Notes under the pieces: model-generated
Told to the model about the DNA's origin: nothing
Database searches by the model: none
Seen by the model: the letters and a program-made list of their open reading frames with translations, nothing else
Part shown: in pieces, positions 43,534-50,924 of the stretch
Position numbering within the stretch: the stretch's first letter is position 1
Layout: every line of letters begins with the position of its first letter
NCBI GenBank assembly: GCA_026992635.1
Contig: JALWYU010000069.1
Span: 1 to 50,924, forward strand
Origin: Bacteroidota bacterium
GTDB taxonomy: Bacteria > Bacteroidota > Bacteroidia > JAADEI01
Reading direction: 5' to 3'
Length of the DNA: 50,924 bases
Made by a program: the position numbers and the translations under genes

Positions 43534-43956
43534 TTATTCCTGGTTGGTGGATGGATTTTCGGTTGTGGATTCGGTGGAAGTTGAAGGGGTTTCTGGCGAG
43601 CTTGTCGTGTGGTATTCCTGGAAGGAGTAGTCGGGCAGGGTTTCTTCGTGGATTTTTGCGAGTGTGGTCTGGATTTGCTGGAAGAGGGTGTTGAGTTCGG
43701 GTTCCAGGATACGGATTGTGCGCTGGATGGTGGTTTTCCCCTGTTGTTCTATTTCTACCAGCTGGACACAGACTTTTCGTTTGGGCGTGAGGAGAATTTC
43801 GATTCGGAAGCGCCTGCCGGGTCCGACGCGAAGCGTTGTTCGTCCTAACATTCGTTCTTTTCGTTTGCGTGTGGTGGTGGTAGATCGTCCGCTGCTTGTG
43901 GTGTTGGCGGGTGAATTGCGTCGTGAAGGGCGTCGTGTCAATTCTCGCTGGTTCAT
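43534..43956 (-). CDS. Small basic protein of unknown function
   Basis: This 140-residue protein starts at ATG 43956 (MNQRELTRRPSRR), preceded by AAAAGGAAAC. The first 40 residues are Arg/Thr/Ser-rich and basic. The middle (TTLRVGPGRRFRIEILLTPK, VCVQLVEIEQQGKTT, TIRILEPELNTLF) is a compact beta-beta-beta-helix pattern that could suit a PUR/Whirly-like single-stranded nucleic-acid-binding fold; this is only inference. The tail is Ser/Thr/Glu-rich. A well-formed promoter motif lies 18 nt upstream, divergent from that of the DUF151 gene, which supports the gene being real rather than a shadow frame. Confidence 0.68.
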   Translation of the reverse strand: MNQRELTRRPSRRNSPANTTSSGRSTTTTRKRKERMLGRTTLRVGPGRRFRIEILLTPKRKVCVQLVEIEQQGKTTIQRTIRILEPELNTLFQQIQTTLAKIHEETLPDYSFQEYHTTSSPETPSTSTESTTENPSTNQE

Positions 43957-43973
43957 TGTTTCCTTTTTGGAGG

Positions 43974-43995
43974 TAAAGTAGTGCATGCTGACAAA
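43974..43995 (-). promoter_or_regulatory. Putative promoter of the small basic protein gene (TTTG-N11-TACTTTA)
   Basis: On the minus strand TTTG (43995-43992), 11 nt, then TACTTTA (43980-43974); the ATG is at 43956. The second box differs from the local consensus at one position but fits TAnnTT. Confidence 0.45.
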
Positions 43996-44008
43996 ACTTT
44001 ATTTTAAG

Positions 44009-44029
44009 TTTCCGGAAGGGGCTACCTTG
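44009..44029 (+). promoter_or_regulatory. Putative promoter of DUF151 operon (TTTC-N10-TACCTTG)
   Basis: TTTC at 44009-44012, 10 nt, then TACCTTG at 44023-44029; the gene starts at 44100. It is back-to-back with the minus-strand promoter at 43974-43995, with 13 nt between the two upstream boxes. Confidence 0.5.
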
Positions 44030-44099
44030 TAAGATGGAGTTTTGGGTGTTTTTCACCGGGGAAAGCGAAAAGAGCGCATAGGATTGAACACCTGGAGAC

Positions 44100-44822
44100 A
44101 TGGCGCGCAAGAAGTTGTACCTGGAAGTGGTGGAGGTGACGCTTTTGAAGGAGGGGGGAGAGATCACGCCCAGTTACGTGGTGGTTCTTTATCAGCCTGA
44201 GCGCAAGAAGGTTCTGCCTATTATCATTGATTTTCCGGTGGCGTATGCCATTGAAATTGCTTTGCGCAATCAGCGTACGCTTCGCCCCCTGACGCATGAC
44301 CTGATGAAATCCATTTTGAAGGGGTTTGGCATTCGGGTTCGTGAGGTCATCATCAGCGATTTCAAGAACAGCATATTTTATGCGACGGTGGTTTGCGAGC
44401 AGGATGGGACGGTTCAGGAGTTTGATTCACGGGCGAGCGATGCCATTGCGCTGGCGTTGCGCTTTCAGGCGCCTATTTACGTATATGCCAGCATTTTGCG
44501 GGAGGCAGGGCTGGATATGCAGACTGCGGAGGAGCAGGGGCAGACTTCGCGGTCGGAACCGTCTGGCGTGTCTCGGGGTGCCAGCACCTCGGCGCGCACG
44601 CGTGCTGCGCCTCCCCGTCGTATTTATACGCTGGAAGAGCTCAAACCTGAAGACCTTAAGCATTTTTCCGAGACTGAGCTGGAGGAGTTGATGGAGGAGG
44701 CGGTTCGTCGGGAGTTGTTTGAGATTGCTGCCTGGATTCGCGATGAATTGCAAAGTCGGCGGAAGCAGGCGGGCGGTCCGAAGGGAGGGGGTTCGGGTGG
44801 TGGTCCGGAAGCCCAGGCGTGA
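44100..44822 (+). CDS. Bifunctional nuclease (DUF151) with UVR motif
   Basis: The DUF151 family includes plant and bacterial proteins reported to have RNase and DNase activity. The domain covers about residues 1-140: VLPIIIDFPVAYAIEIAL, RPLTHDLMKSILKGFGI, FYATVVCEQDG and SRASDAIALALRFQAPIYV, all standard landmarks. A Ser/Thr/Arg linker follows, then a UvrB/UvrC-type UVR helix pair near the C-terminus (SETELEELMEEAVRRELFEI). The tail is Gly-rich. The product has 240 residues. The combination DUF151 plus UVR, followed by a nucleoside transporter gene, recurs in Bacteroidota and suggests nucleic-acid turnover linked to nucleoside uptake; the link is inference. The stop is 7 nt before the transporter's ATG. 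Confidence 0.93.
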   Translation: MARKKLYLEVVEVTLLKEGGEITPSYVVVLYQPERKKVLPIIIDFPVAYAIEIALRNQRTLRPLTHDLMKSILKGFGIRVREVIISDFKNSIFYATVVCEQDGTVQEFDSRASDAIALALRFQAPIYVYASILREAGLDMQTAEEQGQTSRSEPSGVSRGASTSARTRAAPPRRIYTLEELKPEDLKHFSETELEELMEEAVRRELFEIAAWIRDELQSRRKQAGGPKGGGSGGGPEAQA

Positions 44823-44829
44823 GCGGGTC

Positions 44830-46170
44830 ATGGATTGGGAGGAGGGCTTTCGCTGGTTGCGTGTTTTGCTGGGGTTTGTGGTGTTGTATGGGCTGGCGTG
44901 GGTGCTCAGTGAGGATCGGCGTCGGGTTTCTTGGCGTGTGGTGGTTTGGGGGATTGTCTTGCAGTTTGGATTGGCAGGGCTTGTTTTGTTCATGCCTGGC
45001 GTTCAGCATGTTTTTTCTGTTGTGGCGCAGTTTTTTGTGAAGGTTTTTGAGTTTGCGCGGGAGGGGGCAGAATTTCTGTTTGGTGCGCTGGTTGCTGAGA
45101 CGGATCGTTTTGGTTTTATTTTTGCGTTCCAGGCGTTGCCCACGATTGTGTTTTTCTCTGCTTTGTCGGCGTTGTTGTTTTATCTGGGTGTGTTGCCGTG
45201 GGTGATCCGGCAGTTTGCCCGGCTCATGCAGTGGACGATGCGGATTTCGGGTCGGGAAGCCCTCGCTAGTGCCGCCAATGTGTTTGTGGGTCAGACGGAG
45301 GCGCCCCTGTTGATTCGTCCTTATTTAGATCAGTTGACACGGTCTGAGCTTTTTTGTCTTATGGTGAGTGGGATGAGTACGATTGCCGGGAGTGTCCTGG
45401 CGGCGTATGTGGGTTTCTTAGGGGGGGATGACCCTGCCCAGCAGCTTTTTTTTGCCCGGCACCTTCTGTCTGCTTCTGTGATTTCGGCGCCGGCAGCGGT
45501 TGTCATGGCGAAGCTGATGATTCCTGAGCGCGAGGAGGTTTTCCGCGGGTCTGCAAAGTCTGAATCTGTACGGTCTGTGGAGGCGGTGCGTATGGGCAGG
45601 AATTTACTGGAGGCGTTAGCCCGGGGTACGCACGATGGTATTCGCTTAGCGGTGAATGTAGCGGGTATGCTGATCGCGTTCATTGCGCTGGTAGCGATGG
45701 TGAATTATTTGCTGGAGGAGGGGCCGGGCAGGTGGTTTCATTTGAATGACCTGGTTACCCGGTGGACGCAAAATCAGTATACCGCGTTTAATTTTCAGTC
45801 GGTGATGGGATTTTGCATGATGCCGGTAGCGTGGTTACTGGGAGTGCCCACGTCTGACCTGCTCCTCGTAGGTCAGCTCATTGGCGAGAAAACGATTTTA
45901 AACGAGTTCTATGCGTATGTTTCGCTGGCGCGGATGCGTGAGATGGGTTTGCTCACGGATCCGTATTCGGTGCTGGTTGCGGTGTACGCGCTTTGCGGGT
46001 TTTCCAATATTGCTTCTATAGGGATTCAGATTGGGGGGATTGGTGCGCTGGTTCCGGAGCGTCGGTATGAACTGGCGCAGATGGGGTGGTATGCGTTGAT
46101 TGCCAGTACGCTTGCCTGTTTGAGCACGGCGTGTGTAGTGAGTTTGCTGGCGCCCTGGCTGGTGCCATAG
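44830..46170 (+). CDS. Concentrative nucleoside transporter (NupC/CNT family)
   Basis: CNT proteins import nucleosides with protons or sodium across the inner membrane. The ATG at 44830 (MDWEEGFRWLRVL) gives 446 residues. Family landmarks are the N-terminal membrane segments and FGFIFAFQALPTIVFFSALS. The substrate-binding GQTEAPLLIRPYLDQLT, MVSGMSTIAGSVLAAYVGF, SVISAPAAVVMAKLM and CGFSNIASIGIQIGGIG follow. It follows the DUF151 gene by 7 nt and is almost certainly co-transcribed. A longer ORF upstream overlaps DUF151 and lacks family support. Confidence 0.94.
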   Translation: MDWEEGFRWLRVLLGFVVLYGLAWVLSEDRRRVSWRVVVWGIVLQFGLAGLVLFMPGVQHVFSVVAQFFVKVFEFAREGAEFLFGALVAETDRFGFIFAFQALPTIVFFSALSALLFYLGVLPWVIRQFARLMQWTMRISGREALASAANVFVGQTEAPLLIRPYLDQLTRSELFCLMVSGMSTIAGSVLAAYVGFLGGDDPAQQLFFARHLLSASVISAPAAVVMAKLMIPEREEVFRGSAKSESVRSVEAVRMGRNLLEALARGTHDGIRLAVNVAGMLIAFIALVAMVNYLLEEGPGRWFHLNDLVTRWTQNQYTAFNFQSVMGFCMMPVAWLLGVPTSDLLLVGQLIGEKTILNEFYAYVSLARMREMGLLTDPYSVLVAVYALCGFSNIASIGIQIGGIGALVPERRYELAQMGWYALIASTLACLSTACVVSLLAPWLVP

Positions 46171-46234
46171 TCTGGCTTATGTGTGTGGGAACTTTTTGTG
46201 TTTGGGGTTTGTTATTGGGGAGGCGGGTAGGGAT

Positions 46235-46306
46235 GCCCCGGTAGCTCAGCGGTAGAGCAGTGGACTCTTAATCCACGGGTCCTGGGTTCGAATCCCAGCC
46301 GGGGCA
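46235..46306 (+). tRNA. tRNA-Lys (anticodon CTT)
   Basis: This 72-nt gene has the acceptor stem GCCCCGG/CCGGGGC and the anticodon stem-loop GTGGA-CTCTTAA-TCCAC, giving anticodon CTT. The T arm contains GGGTTCGAATCCC. The discriminator base is A and CCA is not encoded. Confidence 0.96.
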
Positions 46307-46351
46307 CGGCTTTCCAAACCCGAAAAAAATTTTGGGGGAGGGGTTGAAAGT

Positions 46352-46373
46352 TTTCTTCCGAGCCCTTACCTTG
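46352..46373 (+). promoter_or_regulatory. Putative promoter of large T9SS gene (TTTC-N11-TACCTTG)
   Basis: TTTC at 46352-46355, 11 nt, then TACCTTG at 46367-46373. A classical-looking TTG also lies 20 nt upstream of the TA (46344-46346). The upstream sequence GGGGAGGGG...TGAAAGTT resembles that following tRNA-Gly at 18830-18850. Confidence 0.55.
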
Positions 46374-46441
46374 TATTGAAAACGAAGGGGACAGAAAACT
46401 GACAGGCGGAAGCGCAAAGCGTTGAGAAAAACATGGAGGAC

Positions 46442-49400
46442 ATGCGAGCAGGAAAGAAGAATGCGGTGATTGGCTTGGCGATGGGGTTGTTAGGATGGGG
46501 GGTGGCTTTTTGGAGCTGGGGGCAAAGCAACGTTGTTCAGGTTTTCTTTGAGGATTTTGACACGACGGCGACGGATTGTCGGGTAGATGCGGTTTTTCCG
46601 GGATGGACCATTGGCGATGGGGGATCATGTACGACGCCTCCGGGCAATTGCAACTTTAATATGTACAGGGCGACGTGGACAGTTCGCAATGCGAGTGTGC
46701 CGGGATGGTGCCCTAGCACGCCGTTAGCGGGGCAGGTCGCCGAGTTGTATTACAATTCTTTCTGTTTTCATCAGGATACACTGGTTACGCCTGTCATTAA
46801 CCTGTCTGCTTATGGGGGAGCAAGGTTATCCTTTACGCATGTTTTTGATTTGTGGAGTACCAACTATGGTTATGTGGAGGTATTTGATGGGACGCAGTGG
46901 GTGCGCATAGATAGTTTTGGTGCTGCGGCGGGGAGTGGAGATGAATGTGGTCGCAAGGAATACGAGGTGTCGCAATGGGCAGGGGGGAATGCGAACTTTC
47001 AGGTTCGGTTTGTCTATTATGATAATAATGACTGGTACTGGCGGATTGACTCTGTTCGGATTTTGGCGTTTCCCTGTGGGATGCCTGGCAATTTGATGGT
47101 CTACACGACCTGTCCGGATACTTTGAAAGTCGTCTGGGATACGACATATGGTGGTGATTCGGTGTACATTGAGTTTGGTCAGGCGGGCTTTGCCTTTGGT
47201 TCGGGTACGCGTGTGCAGTTTGCCAACAATGCTGGGTTATTTGACACGACTCTGCCTACAGGTGTTTATGATGTTTACGTTTGGGGGAAGTGCAATGTGG
47301 ATTACAGTGACACAGTGAAGTTTACTGTGAAGGTGCTTGCGCTTCCTTATCTGGAATCGTTTGCGCAGGGTTCGGGAGGCTGGACGTTTAGTAATACCAG
47401 TGTCGGGTATGTGGATGGGTCGCCAGGATGTGGTGGCACTGACAGTTTCATAACTTTAGAGGGGGTGACAGGTGCGTATGCCGAGTCGCCGCCGATTTGC
47501 CTGCCTAACGGTGCGTGCAAAGTTCGTGTGTCGTATATCTTCCGGGATGGCGATCTGGGTTGTGGTGAAGATCCAGAGACAGGTGATCAGGTGGCAGTAG
47601 AAGTCTCGTTTGATGGGGGACTGACGTGGACGACCCTGACGACTTATGATGGCGGTACGGAATGGAATGTCTTTACTTACGATGAGCATCTTGTCAGTGT
47701 TCCGCCGGGCGCCAGTGATATGCTGATTCGGTTTCGGATTGTGTTTGGGTTTGGCTCAGGTTTTGATACGTGGCATTTTGATTCCGTGAAGGTGGAGTCT
47801 GCGGATTCGCTGGATCTGGCAGTGGTGTCTGCGCAGTTTCGTGGCTGTCCGGGCGATTCCATGATCGTGTGCGTGCAGAATCAGAGTTGTAATACGGCAT
47901 ACTTTACGGGAACGGACACGTTGTGGCTGAACGTAGCGGTGTGGGGTACGGGTCTTATGCCGGATACGGTTCAGTATGTGGTGATTGGTGATTCGCTGGA
48001 AGGGGATAGTATTATGTGTGTCAATATGGGCGTGGTAGGCGGTGCCGTGGACACTGTTCAGTGGGTTGCGTGGCTGGTTTGGGCGCCTGATACGCGAGCG
48101 AGCAATGATATGCTTCAGAGTGGGTTCTTTGCGAAGGCATCGCCATTCCGTGAGGACTTTGGCGCCAATTGGTGGAGTGATGTGGCGACGTTGAATACGG
48201 GCTGGTGGGAAGCGCGCGGTCCCTGTTGTAATCCATTGAATGGTGCGCCCGGGAACTGGCTTTGGACAAGTGACAACTGGTACAATACTGGTGGTACGAA
48301 TTTGGCGGCGAAGATTAACTTGTGGACGCTCGGGAAGCAAGATTGGATCGTTGCGCCTCCGGTCGCGATTTCTGTTGATTCACCTGAGATTATGTTTAAG
48401 TTTGATCTGGGAATCTGGTCGTGGGGTGGACAGACTCCGGAGCAACTGGGTACGGATGATTCGCTCGTAGTGGTGTACAGTCAGGATTGCGGGTTGACGT
48501 GGAATGTGCTGGCTGTATGGGATTCCAGCAATACGCCCATAGGAGATTCGTTGGTATACAAAACTGCGCTGCCCAATACCAGCGGGTATTTCTGGGTGGC
48601 ATTTTGGGGTTCGGAAGGAACGATTGATGACCTGGCAGATAATGACGTGATGGTGGACGACATCAACATAGAAGCGTTGAACCGGGATATAGGGGGATTG
48701 GCATTGATTCTGTATCCTTCAGATGATACGGTATGTCGTGGTCAGACTGTCCAGGTGAATGTGAACATCATCAACTATGGAGACGTGACGCAGGATTCCA
48801 TCTATATCCATGCATGGAATACGCTGGGTGATGTCTATCTGGACACGCTGTTTGTGTCGTTGCCTGTGGGGAATACTTTGCCGTTGACGGTATTTTCCTT
48901 TACGATGCCGGCTCAGCCGTCGGTGACGGTCTGGGTTGTCGTGCGAGCCTTGCCCTGGGATGGGAACCCCACCAATGACACGCTCACGGTTACGATTTAC
49001 CGGACACCTCCTCCGCAAACGGTGTTGATTGCGCCGGATACCGTGTATGTGAACACGACGGTGTCGGTAGGGTTATTCCCGATGGGTACGCCCTATACGC
49101 AGATTCTGTGGGATTTTGGTCCGAATGCGATTCCACAAAGTGCCAGTGGGATTGGTCCCATCAATGTGCGATGGACGCAAACGGGTTGGCAGCCTTACCG
49201 GATCCTGGTCACGTATTGCAACAATGGGGACAGCCTGTGGATTTACGACAGTGTGTTTGTGCGTCGTCTGGTTACGACGGGCGTAGAGGATGTGGCGATG
49301 GGTAGCGTGTATATTCTGGATAATGGGCGGGGTCAGCCAGTACTGGTCAGTTCGGAGGCGCCGATGGCACGCATCCGGATGTACGACGTGCGTGGGAAAC

Positions 49401-49525
49401 TTTTGTACGAAGCGAAGCCCGAGTCGCTGCGCTGGCTTGTTCCAGTGGATGTCCTGTCGGCGGGCGTGTACATCTTAGAGGTTCACTTGAGTGATGGGCG
49501 CCGGTTGCGCTTCAAAGTGAAGTAA
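46442..49525 (+). CDS. Large T9SS-secreted multidomain protein
   Basis: The 1027-residue product (ATG 46442, with GGAGG 4 nt upstream; ATG 46433 is an alternative) has a signal peptide ending WSWGQ. Three jellyroll (MAM/choice-of-anchor-like) modules are visible. The first starts FFEDFDTTATDCR and ends WRIDSVRILAF; the second runs from YLESFAQGSGGWTF to DTWHFDSVKVE; the third runs from FREDFGANWWSD to DNDVMVDDINIE. CARDB-like beta domains lie between and after them (YPSDDTVCRGQTVQVNVNI). The last 75 residues are a type A sorting domain: MARIRMYDVRGKLLYEA and LSAGVYILEVHLSDGRRLRF. It should be exported by T9SS and displayed or released; ligand or enzymatic activity is not apparent. The promoter motif is at 46352-46373. 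Confidence 0.9.
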   Translation: MRAGKKNAVIGLAMGLLGWGVAFWSWGQSNVVQVFFEDFDTTATDCRVDAVFPGWTIGDGGSCTTPPGNCNFNMYRATWTVRNASVPGWCPSTPLAGQVAELYYNSFCFHQDTLVTPVINLSAYGGARLSFTHVFDLWSTNYGYVEVFDGTQWVRIDSFGAAAGSGDECGRKEYEVSQWAGGNANFQVRFVYYDNNDWYWRIDSVRILAFPCGMPGNLMVYTTCPDTLKVVWDTTYGGDSVYIEFGQAGFAFGSGTRVQFANNAGLFDTTLPTGVYDVYVWGKCNVDYSDTVKFTVKVLALPYLESFAQGSGGWTFSNTSVGYVDGSPGCGGTDSFITLEGVTGAYAESPPICLPNGACKVRVSYIFRDGDLGCGEDPETGDQVAVEVSFDGGLTWTTLTTYDGGTEWNVFTYDEHLVSVPPGASDMLIRFRIVFGFGSGFDTWHFDSVKVESADSLDLAVVSAQFRGCPGDSMIVCVQNQSCNTAYFTGTDTLWLNVAVWGTGLMPDTVQYVVIGDSLEGDSIMCVNMGVVGGAVDTVQWVAWLVWAPDTRASNDMLQSGFFAKASPFREDFGANWWSDVATLNTGWWEARGPCCNPLNGAPGNWLWTSDNWYNTGGTNLAAKINLWTLGKQDWIVAPPVAISVDSPEIMFKFDLGIWSWGGQTPEQLGTDDSLVVVYSQDCGLTWNVLAVWDSSNTPIGDSLVYKTALPNTSGYFWVAFWGSEGTIDDLADNDVMVDDINIEALNRDIGGLALILYPSDDTVCRGQTVQVNVNIINYGDVTQDSIYIHAWNTLGDVYLDTLFVSLPVGNTLPLTVFSFTMPAQPSVTVWVVVRALPWDGNPTNDTLTVTIYRTPPPQTVLIAPDTVYVNTTVSVGLFPMGTPYTQILWDFGPNAIPQSASGIGPINVRWTQTGWQPYRILVTYCNNGDSLWIYDSVFVRRLVTTGVEDVAMGSVYILDNGRGQPVLVSSEAPMARIRMYDVRGKLLYEAKPESLRWLVPVDVLSAGVYILEVHLSDGRRLRFKVK

Positions 49526-49545
49526 AAGCAAAAAAGCAGGAGGAA

Positions 49546-49637
49546 GCGGGGTGCGGGGTGCGGGGTGCGCCCCGGGAGGCGTGCTGTATATGCGCGTGCG
49601 TGTGCGTGTGCGTGGGTGCGCGCTTCCCGGGGTGTGC
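49546..49637. repeat. G-rich heptamer repeats, long hairpin and alternating Pu/Py tract
   Basis: GCGGGGT is repeated three times (49546-49566). CCCCGGGAGGCG (49570-49581) pairs with CGCTTCCCGGGG (49621-49632) through 12 bp with one G-U, extendable outward by weaker pairs. The enclosed loop includes 30 nt of strictly alternating pyrimidine/purine (49585-49614) built from GTGCGT units, a Z-DNA-prone type. It lies between convergent genes and may terminate both. Confidence 0.75.
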
Positions 49638-49951
49638 GTTTGCCACGTTTGCTGCGCAGTGATTAGGAAGTGATTAGAAGTAGAGGAGTAAGAGGTTGTT
49701 GCTGGGCAACGGTCGGGTAGGAAGGGCTATGTTGCTGGTGGGTGGGGATAGGTAAGGTTATGGAGACCTTTGTGGTGTAAGGGGATTGGGTTGTGGAGTA
49801 GCAGAGTGGCGGGCATAACTGGCAATTCAGAATGCGTGCAGGTAGGAAGAGGAAGGGGTACTACGCTGTGTGCAGGAGGAGAGGAGGAGGAGGAGGAGGA
49901 GGGATGGTTTGCGTTGTAGGCGCTGTGCTCTGTTCATCGCGTGTGTGTCAG
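49638..49951. other. Intergenic region with GGA repeats, no gene seen
   Basis: This stretch is purine-rich on the plus strand, with a run of GGA triplets around 49875-49902. Short ORFs here are low-complexity by-products. No RNA gene or clear promoter was found. Confidence 0.5.
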
Positions 49952-50924
49952 TCAGAAAGTTCTGGAGAGGAAGATCTTTTTGCTGATGGGTTGGGGATTG
50001 CCTGGTGTGTGGATGCGAAGCCAGTAGATGCCGGTGGGTAAGCCCTCTGGTAAGGGCAGGCGGATGGGCTGGGAATTGTTTCCGGGACCAGAGGGTGTCA
50101 AGCCAGTCAGGTTCCACGCTTTGAGGATTGTCCCGGAGGCATCTACGAGCTGAATGTGGGCATTGCTCTGCAGTCCGTGAATCATGAGGAGATGTGCCTG
50201 TGGATTGGAGGCAACGCGTATTTCGGCTGTCTGGCTCAGGGCGAGTACGACAACACCTGAGTGCTGGAGGTGTCCTTCCTGTGTACGGACGGTCAGCCGG
50301 TAGTAGACTGGCGAGTGGGCAGGTGGTGTTTCGTCAATGTATTCTCCGGTGGGTGTGGCGGGCAGTTCTGGTGAGATGGGCGTGAAGGATTTGCCGTCGG
50401 TGGCACGTTCTACCCAGAGGGCATCCAGTTCCAGTGCAGGGGATTCAATGGACCAGGTCAGGCGGATGGTGTGGTTGGGCAGGCGCTGGACATCTAAGCG
50501 GATTTCCTCAAGGGCGAGCACGTCTATGTACCAGACTGTGACTTCTACGTGGTCAATCTGAGCGATGCCAATGGAATAGAAGACAGGGGGTGGGGGCAGG
50601 GGGTTGGCATGGATGTAACAGCCGGCGTTGCATGTGGCACGGATTTCCACGGCAAAGTTGGGTGAGTTGAGTTCGGCGGGCGTGACGTTGCCTGGGGGTA
50701 AGCCCCACAGGTCGGAGGGTCCGCCATAGGTGGAGTAAGTGAAGTAGGAGAGCCAGGTGGTGGGACTGGCGTAGTTGAGGGAAGGGGGTGAGGAAGGGAG
50801 GTTGATGCGAACGAGGGCATCGCGCAGGTCTGCGGTTCCGCCGGCGTTGGACAGGGTGACGGCGCGTTTCCGGATTCGCACCTGGATACCCTGGATAATA
50901 GCGGTGGCAGGGATGGAGAGTCCG
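49952..50924 (-). CDS. T9SS-secreted protein, 5' part outside the window
   Basis: The frame stays open to the window edge, so the N-terminus and signal peptide are missing. The visible start GLSIPATAIIQGIQVRIRKR and the following strands match a beta-sandwich type often seen in Bacteroidota surface proteins (IPxxATIxGIxV). A fibronectin-III-like segment follows (IRLTWSIESPALELDALWVE ... YYRLTVRTQEGHLQHSG). The C-terminal 75 residues form a type A T9SS sorting domain (IQLVDASGTILKAWNL ... LPTGIYWLRIHT) ending KKIFLSRTF. An in-frame GTG at 50881 is not a credible start because the domain already began upstream. It converges with the large T9SS gene at 46442. Confidence 0.87.
   Translation of the reverse strand, partial: GLSIPATAIIQGIQVRIRKRAVTLSNAGGTADLRDALVRINLPSSPPSLNYASPTTWLSYFTYSTYGGPSDLWGLPPGNVTPAELNSPNFAVEIRATCNAGCYIHANPLPPPPVFYSIGIAQIDHVEVTVWYIDVLALEEIRLDVQRLPNHTIRLTWSIESPALELDALWVERATDGKSFTPISPELPATPTGEYIDETPPAHSPVYYRLTVRTQEGHLQHSGVVVLALSQTAEIRVASNPQAHLLMIHGLQSNAHIQLVDASGTILKAWNLTGLTPSGPGNNSQPIRLPLPEGLPTGIYWLRIHTPGNPQPISKKIFLSRTF

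Overview
The window reads as a chromosomal segment of a Bacteroidota (Bacteroidetes/Chlorobi-group) bacterium. Four lines of evidence support this. Several large exported proteins end in type IX secretion sorting domains, including one gliding-motility-type C-terminal domain. The heavy-metal RND pump is a CusA-type protein fused to a TolC-type channel. The order birA, rsfS, ftsH, LUD-domain gene is typical of the phylum, and so is a DUF151 nuclease gene followed by a nucleoside transporter gene. Species and growth temperature cannot be read from the sequence.

Layout. 1-8.7 kb is housekeeping: asnS diverges from rpoN. A minus-strand operon tyrS - glycosyltransferase - uvrA is joined by ATGA stop/start overlaps and runs into three tRNA genes (Val-CAC, Val-TAC, Leu-CAG), the first of which overlaps the uvrA stop. 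8.8-14.4 kb is a plus-strand operon: a large exported protein of unknown function, gltX, and two unrecognised genes coupled by ATGA overlaps. The last of these overlaps birA tail to tail. 15.2-18.7 kb carries rsfS, ftsH and a LUD gene. 18.7-22.7 kb carries tRNA-Gly, two small Ala/Glu/Gln-rich lipoproteins, ispH, a PorT-like barrel, rpmI and rplT.

22.9-32.5 kb is accessory and visibly decaying: a secreted T9SS protein; a beta-propeller/CHU_C protein interrupted by a frameshift at an A7 run; a T9SS pseudogene with three in-frame stops and a frameshift; an array of about 25 hairpin-forming 21/22-bp repeats; the remnant of another gene; and an intact seven-repeat propeller gene that has lost its sorting domain. 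32.8-39.9 kb is a metal-efflux locus: a HYC_CC_PP-like small protein, a CusA-TolC fusion with a long linker and an internal signal peptide, and a His-rich adaptor lipoprotein. 40.1-46.3 kb holds an M48 protease, a PlsC acyltransferase, a cation/proton antiporter, a small basic protein, a DUF151/UVR nuclease, a NupC transporter and tRNA-Lys. 46.4 kb to the end holds a 1027-residue T9SS protein and the 3' part of another.

The most distinctive signal outside genes is a recurrent upstream motif, TTT(C/G)-N10/11-TA(A/C)CTT(A/G). It lies ahead of at least eight transcription units (rpoN, the exported protein gene at 8830, a lipoprotein, two T9SS genes, the antiporter, DUF151 and the small basic protein). 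It resembles the Bacteroidota TAnnTTTG element but has a short, very regular spacing to an upstream TTTS box. All assignments come from reading the sequence and recalling families; no database search was run.
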